A DNA stretch of 64,000 nucleotides from Coriobacteriia bacterium. Lineage in GTDB: Bacteria; Actinomycetota; Coriobacteriia; Anaerosomatales; PHET01. Location of the stretch: the NCBI GenBank assembly GCA_034370385.1, contig JAXMKZ010000041.1:1-64000 (forward strand). Direction: 5' to 3'. Both the position numbers and the translations under genes were made by a program. Under the pieces are notes generated by a model. It had not been told where the DNA came from. It worked only from the letters and a program-made list of their open reading frames with translations, and ran no database searches. Positions 18,607 to 26,404 of this stretch are shown piece after piece (within the stretch, counting starts at the first letter, position 1; each line of letters opens with the position of its first letter).

Positions 18607-19359
18607 ATGGTGCGGCGACTGTTCGCCGTCGCGGCGCTGACCGCGGCGCTGTTCGCGTTGCCTCAGATGGCATTCGCGGAGTACGTGCTGGACGAGGCCA
18701 ACGTGATCCCGCCTGACATCGAAGCGCGCATCGAGGCACTGTCCGCGCGCATCGAGTCCTCGACGCCCGGTGCCGAGATCGCGGTCGTGACGGTGAAGTC
18801 GCTTGACGGCCGCACGATCGAAGAAGTCGCCGAGGCGCGCTTCGACGAGCTCGGTGTCGGCTCGGAGAAGCTCGACAACGGCGTGCTGCTGATGGTCGCG
18901 CCGGTGGAGAAGAAGGTGCGCATCGAGGTCGGATACGGGCTCGAGGGCGCCATCCCCGATGGACGCGCGGGCGCGCTCATCGATGAGGACGTGCTGCCGC
19001 GCTTCAGTGAGGGAGACCTGGCAGGCGGCATCGAAGCGGGGCACGCTCGGCTGGCGTCCTACGTCGCGGCCGAGTACGAGGCTGGCGCCGTTGACGTTCC
19101 TGGTGACTCCGCAAGCGGCGACTGGATGATCGTCTTCATCATCGTGCTTGTGCTCGGAGGGATCGTGGGATTCTTCGTCCTCGCCACGGCGAAAGGATGG
19201 ATCAAGCCGGGACCACCTGGAGGCGGCTCGTCGGGCGGCTTCGGGGGGCCGAGCAGTTTCGGTGGTTCAGGAGGTTTCGGCGGTGGCTCGAGTGGAGGCT
19301 CGGGAGGCGGCTTCGGCGGTGGAGGCTCCGGAGGCGGAGGAGCGAGTCGCGGCTGGTAG
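18607..19359 (+). CDS. TPM-domain (YgcG-type) membrane protein
   Basis: A 250-aa protein: signal peptide (about residues 1-24, ending QMAFA), TPM domain (about 25-150) with LDEANVIPP, DNGVLLMVAP and VGYGLEGAIPD, one membrane helix near 178-197, and a C-terminal tail made almost only of Gly, Ser and Phe. TPM domains have been linked to photosystem II repair phosphatases in plants and to membrane proteins of unknown role in bacteria. It forms an operon with lemA. Confidence 0.92.
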   Translation: MVRRLFAVAALTAALFALPQMAFAEYVLDEANVIPPDIEARIEALSARIESSTPGAEIAVVTVKSLDGRTIEEVAEARFDELGVGSEKLDNGVLLMVAPVEKKVRIEVGYGLEGAIPDGRAGALIDEDVLPRFSEGDLAGGIEAGHARLASYVAAEYEAGAVDVPGDSASGDWMIVFIIVLVLGGIVGFFVLATAKGWIKPGPPGGGSSGGFGGPSSFGGSGGFGGGSSGGSGGGFGGGGSGGGGASRGW

Positions 19360-19391
19360 GGGCGACCGAGCGCTCCGCGCCGAGGAGCCCG

Positions 19392-19421
19392 TTGCCCACA
19401 GGCCAGCCGCGCAGGTATACT
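19392..19421 (+). promoter_or_regulatory. Promoter of tRNA-Ser(GGA)
   Basis: TTGCCC (19392-19397), an 18-nt spacer and TATACT (19416-19421) end 24 nt before the tRNA. The same hexamers occur before tRNA-Ser(CGA) at 57343-57371. Confidence 0.65.
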
Positions 19422-19445
19422 CCCGCTTGCGCTCACGCGCCCAAC

Positions 19446-19538
19446 GGAGAGCTGTCCGAGTGGTTGAAGGAGCACGACTGGAAATCGTGTGTGCGCCTTT
19501 GAAGCGTACCCAGGGTTCGAATCCCTGGCTCTCCGCCA
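19446..19538 (+). tRNA. tRNA-Ser(GGA)
   Basis: A 93-nt class II tRNA with acceptor GGAGAGC/GCTCTCC, discriminator G and encoded CCA. The anticodon loop CTGGAAA gives GGA. It has a long variable arm and the T loop GTTCGAATC. Confidence 0.96.
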
Positions 19539-19548
19539 GAGATGTGAA

Positions 19549-19583
19549 ACGGACGCCGTGCCCCTACAGGGTGCGGCGTCCGT
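19549..19583 (+). terminator. Terminator after tRNA-Ser(GGA)
   Basis: ACGGACGCCG at 19549-19558 pairs perfectly with 19574-19583, starting 10 nt after the tRNA. The loop contains a further CCC/GGG pairing. Confidence 0.7.
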
Positions 19584-19612
19584 CGTATTCCGAGCGCACC
19601 CCGGGTCGGCGT

Positions 19613-20053
19613 CTATGGCTCGGTCGGCGCTTCAGGGGTCGCCGGTACCGCATCTGCGGGTGTGCCGCCCTCAGGAATCCAGACCATGCGACCGTCCTCA
19701 AGACGGTACACGGTGCCGACGGCCTGACCCTCGCCCTGCGCCTGCTGCTCGGTGCGCTTCAGGGTCTTCACCTCGCCATCGTCCTTGATGATGATCTCCA
19801 TCTCCGCGGTGCCGGGGTTCTTCACGATGGTGATGTCCTCGTCGGACAGCAGATCCTGAAGGCCGAAGCTTGAGAGCGCGAAGATCATGAAGCCGACGCC
19901 GATGAGAATCGCCACGTCGAAGAGGTTGCCAGTGGACTCCATCGGATCGCCCGCATCATCGGCGAAGCCGGACCGCGAACGCATGAACGAAGTCTCCTCG
20001 CCTGAGGAGAGGAAGCATGCCGAATCGGGGATGCGCCGCGGGTCCTCGGTCAT
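19613..20053 (-). CDS. DUF2149 protein, copy 1 (ExbD-like partner of TolQ)
   Basis: A 146-aa protein with a short cytoplasmic N-terminus, one membrane helix (about residues 44-65) reading NLFDVAILIGVGFMIFAL, then an extracytoplasmic domain with the DUF2149 segment IVKNPGTAEMEII and VGTVYRLEDGRMVWIPE. The aspartate at the start of the helix sits where ExbD and TolR carry their essential proton-path aspartate, so I infer an ExbD-like role. It overlaps the TolQ-like gene by 4 nt and is the last of three genes. A paralogue lies at 27871-28224. Confidence 0.85.
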   Translation of the reverse strand: MTEDPRRIPDSACFLSSGEETSFMRSRSGFADDAGDPMESTGNLFDVAILIGVGFMIFALSSFGLQDLLSDEDITIVKNPGTAEMEIIIKDDGEVKTLKRTEQQAQGEGQAVGTVYRLEDGRMVWIPEGGTPADAVPATPEAPTEP

Positions 20054-20697
20054 CGCCGCGCTCCCACGTGCTCGAGGACGTACTCAAGGTCCGCAAGATC
20101 CTGCGCGTACATCCGCTCGCGGGCAAGCGCCGTAAGGTACCCGATTGCGCCGATGAGCAGGCCTACGACCGTCGTCGAGAACGCGACGACCAGGTTTGCG
20201 GACAGCGTCTCGGTGTCACCCTTGGCGAGGGCCACGAGGGCGGGGCTGATGGGGATGAGTGTTCCCATCAGGCCGAGTATCGGACCCAGACGGATGAATA
20301 TGCGCGTCTTGTCGAGTCGCCGGATCGCGGTGCGTTCGGCGTCGCCCAGGATCTTCAAGGTTCGAATCCGTGAGAGGCCCTGCGCGATGAGCGAGCGAGC
20401 GGCCGGGCCAACGACGGGGCCGTAGTCGAAATGCCGCAGCGCGTCAGCGGCCTTCTTCGGGTCGCTTGTGGCGCCAGCCTCGGCGAGTTCACCGGCGGCT
20501 CCCTCCACATCGAGCAGCCTGCGGGCGCGGCGGCGGCTGATCGCCTCTACCGTCAGCACTCCCGTGTGAAACGCCACGTACAGCAGCGCCAGCACCTCGA
20601 AGAAGAGCACTGGGTACAACAGCGCGGAGGCCACGGAGTAGATGATGTCTTGTGGTTGCGCGAGGTAGTGCCCGACGCGCCCGAACATGTCACCCAT
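20050..20697 (-). CDS. MotA/TolQ/ExbB-type proton channel, copy 1
   Basis: A 215-aa protein with three membrane helices (about residues 22-46, 135-160, 170-195) and a cytoplasmic domain between the first and second, the ExbB/TolQ layout. The pore segments are ILGLMGTLIPISPALVAL and VVAFSTTVVGLLIGAIGY, with threonines where ExbB lines its channel. It would use the ion gradient to move partners across the membrane. It overlaps the propeller gene by 8 nt and the DUF2149 gene by 4 nt. No TonB gene or outer-membrane receptor is present. Confidence 0.88.
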   Translation of the reverse strand: MGDMFGRVGHYLAQPQDIIYSVASALLYPVLFFEVLALLYVAFHTGVLTVEAISRRRARRLLDVEGAAGELAEAGATSDPKKAADALRHFDYGPVVGPAARSLIAQGLSRIRTLKILGDAERTAIRRLDKTRIFIRLGPILGLMGTLIPISPALVALAKGDTETLSANLVVAFSTTVVGLLIGAIGYLTALARERMYAQDLADLEYVLEHVGARR

Positions 20698-22474
20698 TGA
20701 GACTCCCTAGAACGATACGTCGAATCGGACGAGTTGCGGCTTCGAATGCCGTTCGCGTGATCGGCGAAGAGACACCCATGCCGTAGGCGAACGACAGGAT
20801 GAGTGCGGCGGCAATGAGGCCCGCAGGATCGACGAGCGCCCCGCCACCTCCTCCTGTCGGCTCCTTGCTGAGGGTCTTCTCATCCAGCACGTAGCCTGAG
20901 AGCAGGTCGTTCGCCTCAGCCTCGGTGACGTTGACAGCCACCACCTCGGCGCTCTTCGGTGCTCCGTCACCGATCGAGATGCCGCCGATCCCGGTACCTG
21001 CGCCGGTTCCGGTCCCCAGTGCCACGCCGCCAGTGCCGCCGGTCGAGGATCCCCCTGGGGTCCCGCTGGTTGTGGCGCTAGGAGTCGTGTCCCCGGAGCC
21101 GCTTCCGGGCTTTGGCTTAGGCTTCGGCCGATAGACCGGTGGTTCCGCGAGATAGAACGCCGCATTGAGCTTCTTAATCACAGGTGAGATGCCAAGATCT
21201 TCAGTCGAGAGGTCGACGCGCATTCGCATGAAGCCCGCGGGCCTAGAGTCCTCGATGTAGAAGTCGTCTCCGCTGCCGGCTCGCTGCCATTCGCCACCAT
21301 TGAGCGAGTAGTAGACGCGGGCGGCCGTTCCGTTCGGCAGGTCGATGGAGGGCAGAATCTCGGTGACCCACTTGTTGACGCCGGGGACGCCCAGATCGAG
21401 GTCCCCGGTCTCGTAGGTGCCGCTTGGGACGTAGCCCGTCTCCGTGATCTGACCGCTGTTCGCATCGGCCATGAGTACGCCCTCCGCGGTTGGCCAGATG
21501 CCGCCGTCGGCTCTCACGGATTCGGGGGAGCCGTTCATGCCGCTGCCGTACACGTCGAGCACGTTGCCATGCGCGGCGACCCGAAGGACGCGTCCGTTGC
21601 CGGAGTCTGCGATGAGGGTCGAACCGTCATCCAGTCGTTCCGCCGCTGTCGGCGAGTCCAGATGCGAGGAGCCGGAGCCCTTCTGACCGTCGACCCCGAA
21701 CTGCCAAGCGACTGCGCCTCCACCGGAGCCGACGGCGAGCACCCGGTGTCGCGCCTCGTCGACGATCAGCGTCTCGCCGTTGGCGAGACGTGCGGCGGAG
21801 CGTGGCTGCTGGGCAACCCCCGAGGACCAGACGGGAGTCTTCGCACGCGAGACCTGTACGACGCGGCCGGTGCCCGCGTCCGAAATCAGGATGTCGTTTG
21901 TGCCTGGCACCGGGCGTGCGGACTGGGGCGCGCGAAGAGAGGGGTCGTCGGAAGAGCTGTAGCTCCAGACGACCTGCTTGTCACGACCGACTTCGAGCAC
22001 CTGACGGCCTGCGGAATCCGCGATCACCACGGTGCCGCTGACGCCGGGGAACGCGCTGACGGGACCCTTGAGCGAGGACTCATCTTCATCGCTGAAGCTC
22101 CAGGTGATGCGCCCGGATGCGTCCAGCTCGACGACGCGTCGCCCGGCCTCGTCGGCAATCAACGTGGCTCCTGAAGCGAGCCGGACGACGGAACGCGGTG
22201 TCGCGCCGCCACCCAAGGTGTGGGACCAGATCTCACGCCGAGTGAGGCTGAGCGTGCGAGCGCCCCCGACCCGGGCCTCAGTGAGGTCGGTCCACGTGCC
22301 ACTGAAACGTGGGTTCGGGTTGTAGAAGGTGTAGTTGCGAGGCCCTGCGGCCACCGCGGATGCCGACGTCGGTGCTCCAAGCGACGGAGCGACAATCAGC
22401 GCGCAGAGAACCACCCACATCGCCGTCGTGCAGAGATGGGCTCGGGAGGGTAGTATGTTGTTACCCTTAGTCAT
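20690..22474 (-). CDS. Exported beta-propeller with C-terminal anchor, copy 1
   Basis: A 594-aa protein. It has an N-terminal signal segment (about residues 15-40), then repeated blades of roughly 45 residues carrying variants of RLASGATLIADEAGRRVVEL and LANGETLIVDEARHRVL. A second beta domain follows (YYSLNGGEWQR), then a Pro/Gly/Ser/Thr-rich linker (about 450-510) and a C-terminal membrane helix near 560. The propeller would face outside, anchored at the C-terminus. It is the first gene of the set with the TolQ-like and DUF2149 genes. The start codon has no strong ribosome site. Confidence 0.8.
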   Translation of the reverse strand: MTKGNNILPSRAHLCTTAMWVVLCALIVAPSLGAPTSASAVAAGPRNYTFYNPNPRFSGTWTDLTEARVGGARTLSLTRREIWSHTLGGGATPRSVVRLASGATLIADEAGRRVVELDASGRITWSFSDEDESSLKGPVSAFPGVSGTVVIADSAGRQVLEVGRDKQVVWSYSSSDDPSLRAPQSARPVPGTNDILISDAGTGRVVQVSRAKTPVWSSGVAQQPRSAARLANGETLIVDEARHRVLAVGSGGGAVAWQFGVDGQKGSGSSHLDSPTAAERLDDGSTLIADSGNGRVLRVAAHGNVLDVYGSGMNGSPESVRADGGIWPTAEGVLMADANSGQITETGYVPSGTYETGDLDLGVPGVNKWVTEILPSIDLPNGTAARVYYSLNGGEWQRAGSGDDFYIEDSRPAGFMRMRVDLSTEDLGISPVIKKLNAAFYLAEPPVYRPKPKPKPGSGSGDTTPSATTSGTPGGSSTGGTGGVALGTGTGAGTGIGGISIGDGAPKSAEVVAVNVTEAEANDLLSGYVLDEKTLSKEPTGGGGGALVDPAGLIAAALILSFAYGMGVSSPITRTAFEAATRPIRRIVLGSLNG

Positions 22475-22543
22475 GACTTAGGATGATACCTCGCTCGCGC
22501 GCAATGCGGGCGTTCGTGTTCACCGGCAGGGAGTCGAACAGTC

Positions 22544-23125
22544 GTGCGACCCGCATTTCACAAGTCTCCCCTCCGCACCGCATTCGCGGTGCTGTCCGTC
22601 ATCGCCCTCGTGTGCGCGCTTGCGCTTGCCGGGTGCCAGGACATCGATCAGCCCAATGTCGTCGAGGTCGACGGCGAGGTCGGTGCGAAGGCGGTCGAAG
22701 CGACGCTGAGTGCGCAGTCCGCCCCCGTCGGACCGTGGCCTGAGAAGGTCGGCTCGTTCGCGGTCAACTACGGCAAAGGCGCGTGGTGGCCGAAGGAGTT
22801 GCCGGAAGGCTACCGGGTCGAATCCGTCGACGTCGTCGAGTTCGAGCCGAAGTCGGGTCTCGTCTGCGACGCGCTCTTCTCCAATGGCGACGATGACGCC
22901 GTCACCTTCACTCAGGGTAGCGCGGTCATGCGTGACTACGAGGTGGTCTCAGTGGGTCGCGTCGCGTGGGGCACAGAGCAGGCCGACGTCGCGCATCAGG
23001 ATCCCTCAGACACCACCACCCCGAAGATGATCGTGTTTGTTGACGAGGGCACGCTCTGTGAGCTCTCGGGAACGGACTTCGGAGCGCTCGAGGCGATGGC
23101 CGCGAGCATGGTGCCGGTGAAGTAG
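22544..23125 (+). CDS. Lipoprotein of unknown function
   Basis: A 193-aa protein starting at GTG 22544 after GGCAGGGAG. The signal peptide ends in the lipobox LALAGC, with the lipidated cysteine near residue 30. The mature part is acidic, with GKGAWWPKELPEGYRVESVD and a predicted mixed alpha/beta fold. It is divergent from propeller operon 1 and precedes the tup operon, from which a hairpin separates it. I do not recognise a family. Confidence 0.72.
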   Translation: MRPAFHKSPLRTAFAVLSVIALVCALALAGCQDIDQPNVVEVDGEVGAKAVEATLSAQSAPVGPWPEKVGSFAVNYGKGAWWPKELPEGYRVESVDVVEFEPKSGLVCDALFSNGDDDAVTFTQGSAVMRDYEVVSVGRVAWGTEQADVAHQDPSDTTTPKMIVFVDEGTLCELSGTDFGALEAMAASMVPVK

Positions 23126-23140
23126 TAGCAGTGGCAACAC

Positions 23141-23162
23141 GACAGGCGCCGCAGCGCCTGTC
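23141..23162 (+). terminator. Hairpin after the lipoprotein gene
   Basis: GACAGGCGC at 23141-23149 pairs perfectly with 23154-23162 across a 4-nt loop, 15 nt after the stop. It separates the lipoprotein gene from the tupA leader. Confidence 0.65.
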
Positions 23163-23169
23163 TGATGAC

Positions 23170-23268
23170 TCCGATCCCGGCGAGCCTACCGCGGCAGGCG
23201 CTCGCAACGGCTCCCGGGACGACAGGGTCGGGCAGGGAAACCCTCCGACCTCCCACTATGGAAAGGAG
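23170..23268 (+). promoter_or_regulatory. Candidate Moco/Tuco-type riboswitch in the tupA leader
   Basis: The leader between the hairpin at 23162 and tupA is highly structured. TCCCGG (23175-23180) pairs with CCGGGA (23214-23219) and encloses CGAGC/GCTCG (23181-23185, 23200-23204). GGTCGG/CCGACC (23226-23231, 23245-23250) encloses AGGG-AAA-CCCT. It ends in CCTCCCACTATGGAAAGG, very like the 3' end of the E. coli moaA Moco riboswitch as I recall it (CCTCCC then TAT then GGAAAGG). That end overlaps the ribosome site of tupA, so ligand binding could control translation. A tungsten-cofactor variant fits the gene downstream. This is assigned by eye, not by covariance search. Confidence 0.65.
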
Positions 23269-23273
23269 CACGC

Positions 23274-24500
23274 ATGCGCCAGGGAATGGGTACCAGATTC
23301 AGCACCAGGGTGGTGGCGGCCTTCGTCTTCGCGATCATGGTCGCCGCGCTCGTGGCGCCGGCAGTCGCAGGGGCGGCTGTGCCGGCACCGACGATCGCGC
23401 TGAGCACTTCGCTTCAGGCGACGGCGAAACCTGTGACGATCAGCGGCTCGATGGGCAAGGCCTACAGGGGCAAGACCGTAACCGTCCAGGTCAGGAAGCC
23501 GGGACGCGCGTACTGGTCTTCGGCGACGTCCAAGGACACTACGCTCAGCTCATTGGGTCGCTACAGTATCCGCTATACGCCGAAGCTGGCCGGCAAGTTC
23601 TATTTCCGCGTTCGTTACAACGCCACGCCGCCCAAGTACTCGCGAACCGTGTCGATGACGGTCAAGAAGGGTCCGAGCACGAAGACCGAGGTCTTCTTGT
23701 CCTCGACGACCTCGACGCGGGACTCCGGCCTGTTCGAGGCCTTGAAGCCGATGTTCCTGAACGACTGCCCCGAGTACACGATCAAAGCGCAGTTCGTCGG
23801 CACGGGCGCGGCAATCGCTCTGGGTGGCACGGGTGACGCGGACGTTCTGCTCACCCACAGCCCTTCGCAAGAGGTCGCATTCATGAATGGCCTCGTTGAC
23901 GGCAAGGCGTCGGCATATCGCGGCAAGTCCCGCTATAAGGTCATGTACAACGACTACGTTCTCGTCGGCCCGACGGCGAACCCCGCGGCCTGCGAGACGA
24001 GTGAGACCGCCACTTCGGCGTTCGGCAAGATCGCAGGCACCTCCTCGACCTTCTGGTCCCGCAACGACAAGTCGGGCACCAACACAAAGGAGAAGGAAAT
24101 CTGGGCGCTGATCGACAGCCCGCAGATCGATGCGGCCGCTTCGACGACCGCCACTACGGTGTTCATGCCGTGGTACAAGGCGTCGGGCACCATGGGCATG
24201 GCCCAGGCGCTCGCTGCATCCAACGACGGCGCTAGTGGCGGGTACACCCTGTCGGACCGCGGCACGTGGCTCAACGCCAAGGCACTCGGCCTGACCAAAA
24301 ACCTCAAGATCGTCAACGAGGGTGACGCCAACTACTTCAACCAGTACAGCGTCATCGAGGTCGGCGGCGCTCGCAACTGGGAGGGTGCGCAGGACTTCAG
24401 CCAGTGGATCCGCACGCCCAAGGCCCAAGAGATCATCCGGACCTACGGTGTCTCCACGTACGGCCAGGCCCTCTTCATCCCGAATCAGGGTTCCTGGTAG
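23274..24500 (+). CDS. tupA: Tungstate-binding protein TupA with N-terminal Ig-like domain
   Basis: A 408-aa exported solute-binding protein. Residues about 1-38 form a signal peptide. About 40-135 form an Ig-like beta domain (VTVQVRKPGRAYW) not found in ordinary TupA. The rest is TupA, with the oxyanion-site segments SSTTSTRDSGLFEALKP and SRNDKSGTNTKEKEIW and the ending YGQALFIPNQGSW. It would capture tungstate for TupBC. The usual TupA length is about 270-290 residues, so the extra domain accounts for the excess. ATG 23274 follows GGAAAGGAG, part of the candidate riboswitch. Confidence 0.92.
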   Translation: MRQGMGTRFSTRVVAAFVFAIMVAALVAPAVAGAAVPAPTIALSTSLQATAKPVTISGSMGKAYRGKTVTVQVRKPGRAYWSSATSKDTTLSSLGRYSIRYTPKLAGKFYFRVRYNATPPKYSRTVSMTVKKGPSTKTEVFLSSTTSTRDSGLFEALKPMFLNDCPEYTIKAQFVGTGAAIALGGTGDADVLLTHSPSQEVAFMNGLVDGKASAYRGKSRYKVMYNDYVLVGPTANPAACETSETATSAFGKIAGTSSTFWSRNDKSGTNTKEKEIWALIDSPQIDAAASTTATTVFMPWYKASGTMGMAQALAASNDGASGGYTLSDRGTWLNAKALGLTKNLKIVNEGDANYFNQYSVIEVGGARNWEGAQDFSQWIRTPKAQEIIRTYGVSTYGQALFIPNQGSW

Positions 24501-24521
24501 TCGCACGCGTCTTCACGGTAC

Positions 24522-24558
24522 GATTCCCCCGGCCGCTGCGGCAACGGCCGGGGGAATC
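24522..24558 (+). terminator. tupA-tupB intercistronic hairpin
   Basis: A perfect 14-bp stem (GATTCCCCCGGCCG at 24522-24535 pairs with 24545-24558) lies between tupA and tupB. It may be a leaky terminator or an mRNA-stabilising stem giving more TupA than TupBC. Confidence 0.65.
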
Positions 24559-24585
24559 TGACCCGCCCAAGCGATCGGAAGACGC

Positions 24586-25290
24586 ATGAACGTGTACGCA
24601 ACGGCGATCGCCGATGCTTTCTCGCTACTGACCAACGGCAACCAGACCGTGTGGGAGGTCATTCGCCTCTCGCTGATCGTTTCGGGCTCCGCTGTGGCGC
24701 TCGCGGCGCTGATTGGCATCCCTTTGGGATACGCGCTGGGCATGAGTCGGCATGCGGGTCGGGGAATCATCGTGCTTCTGGTGAACACCGCCATGGGGTT
24801 CCCGCCGGTCGTGATCGGCCTGTTCGTCTACATCGCACTCTCGCGATCGGGCCCTCTGGGCCCCTTGAATCTCCTGTTCACCCCGCTGGGCATGATCATC
24901 GCCCAGGTCATTCTCGCCACACCCCTGATCCTGGGGGTCACGGCGGCGGCCGTTTCCGGTGTCTCGCGAGACCTGCGTTTGCAGCTGCGGGCGCTCGGAG
25001 CGTCCCGCCTCCAGGAGGGTGCCGCCATCCTCCGTGAGGCACGCGGAGGCGTGATGGTCTCGATCGTGGCCGGCTTCGGCGCCATCATCTCGGAGGTCGG
25101 CGCCGTCTCGATCGTCGGCGGAGGCATCGAGGGGTACACCGACGTCATGACAACGGCGATCATGGCGAACGTGCGCCGGGGCGAGAACTCTCAGGCGATG
25201 GCCTGGGCCATGGTGCTCATGGGTATCGCGCTCATGGTCAACATAGTGCTTACGAGCGTACAGAGCACGAGCACGAAGCACGGAGCATGA
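24586..25290 (+). CDS. tupB: Tungstate ABC transporter permease TupB
   Basis: A 234-aa permease with about five or six membrane helices and the BPD_transp EAA loop in the form LRALGASRLQEGAAILREAR, which docks on the ATPase. Family-typical SGSAVALAALIGIPLGYALG and GAIISEVGAVSIVGGGIEG flank it. It takes tungstate from TupA. It overlaps tupC by 4 nt (ATGA). Confidence 0.94.
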   Translation: MNVYATAIADAFSLLTNGNQTVWEVIRLSLIVSGSAVALAALIGIPLGYALGMSRHAGRGIIVLLVNTAMGFPPVVIGLFVYIALSRSGPLGPLNLLFTPLGMIIAQVILATPLILGVTAAAVSGVSRDLRLQLRALGASRLQEGAAILREARGGVMVSIVAGFGAIISEVGAVSIVGGGIEGYTDVMTTAIMANVRRGENSQAMAWAMVLMGIALMVNIVLTSVQSTSTKHGA

Positions 25291-26396
25291 CGATGGGTGC
25301 CGATCACGTTCGTTCCGCGACCGCGGTTTCGGCGCGCGGACTCACCGTCACGTACGCGGGCCGCACCGTCCTCGATGTCGACCACATCGAACTCGCTCCC
25401 TCTGAAACCTACGTGCTGCTGGGTTCGTCGGGCGCGGGCAAGTCGACTCTTCTTCGAGTTCTCGGACTGCTCGAGGAGCCAACCAGCGGTCAGGTCCTCT
25501 ATGGCGGCGAGCAAGTGGCCAGGGCCGATCTGGCCGCACGTCGCCGCATCGCCGCGGTCTTTCAGAAGCCGCACCTGCTCAGGGGCACGGTGGGCGACAA
25601 CGTTGCGTATGGGCTCAAGCTTCGCGGCGTGCCGCGTACGGAACGCGCGGAGCGCGTGGCGGCGTCGCTTGAGACCGTCGGACTGGGAGGCTGGGAGAAG
25701 CGGCCTGCGCTGACGTTGTCCGGCGGGGAAGCACAGCGAGTCGCCCTGGCCCGCGCGATCGTGCTGCGACCCAATCTACTGCTGCTGGACGAGCCGCTGT
25801 CGTACCTGGACCCGGTACTCAAGCGCGACCTCACCGACCAGTTCGCGGCAATCCTGTCGTCCGAGGACGTCACGGCGCTGTATGTCACGCACGATCAGGA
25901 CGAGGCTGCCGTTGTTGCGGACCGGATCGGTGTCATGCGTGACGGCCGCATCGTCGCCGAGGGGGCGCCCGATGAGGTGCTCGCACTTCCCTGCGATGAC
26001 TGGGTGGCGGCTTTCGTCGGCACGGAGCCGCCGGTGGTCGGTCGGGTCACGACGTACGCCAACGGAGTTGCGACGCTCACGTGTGGAAGCGGTGAAGTCT
26101 TTGCGGTCACGGATCTCCTTACCGATACCGAGGTCGTGTTCGGCGTGCGCCCCGAGGACGTCATGCTGTTCGAAGACGGCGTCGAGATCCCGCTCAGCTC
26201 AGCCCGCAATCAGCTCGCTTGCACCGTCGTGCGCGTCATCCCTCAGGGGGCGGCGGTTCGCGTCGTGCTCGACGCGGGCTGCTTCCGCCTCGCCTCGAGC
26301 ATCAGCCACGGGTCTGCGAAGGCCTTGGGCGTAGAGCCCGGCGCCCGACTCACGGCCGTATTCAAGGCGACCGCGGTGCGCGTTGCGACCCGGTAG
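25287..26396 (+). CDS. tupC: Tungstate ABC transporter ATPase TupC with TOBE domain
   Basis: A 369-aa ATPase with Walker A GSSGAGKST, Q-loop AVFQKPHLL, signature LSGGEAQRVALARA, Walker B LLLLDEPLSYLDP and the switch histidine in YVTHDQDEA. The C-terminal 130 residues form a TOBE/OB regulatory domain (VVGRVTTYANGVATL, VRPEDVMLFED) that in ModC-type ATPases binds the oxyanion and inhibits transport. The gene converges on the nifQ-like gene, whose end is 8 nt away. Confidence 0.94.
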   Translation: MTMGADHVRSATAVSARGLTVTYAGRTVLDVDHIELAPSETYVLLGSSGAGKSTLLRVLGLLEEPTSGQVLYGGEQVARADLAARRRIAAVFQKPHLLRGTVGDNVAYGLKLRGVPRTERAERVAASLETVGLGGWEKRPALTLSGGEAQRVALARAIVLRPNLLLLDEPLSYLDPVLKRDLTDQFAAILSSEDVTALYVTHDQDEAAVVADRIGVMRDGRIVAEGAPDEVLALPCDDWVAAFVGTEPPVVGRVTTYANGVATLTCGSGEVFAVTDLLTDTEVVFGVRPEDVMLFEDGVEIPLSSARNQLACTVVRVIPQGAAVRVVLDAGCFRLASSISHGSAKALGVEPGARLTAVFKATAVRVATR

Positions 26397-26404
26397 ACCG
26401 AGCC

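Noticed and set aside
22469-22478. AGTCATGACT palindrome over the start codon of propeller 1
   Set aside because: Only 10 bp, contains the ATG itself, and has no counterpart before propeller 2.
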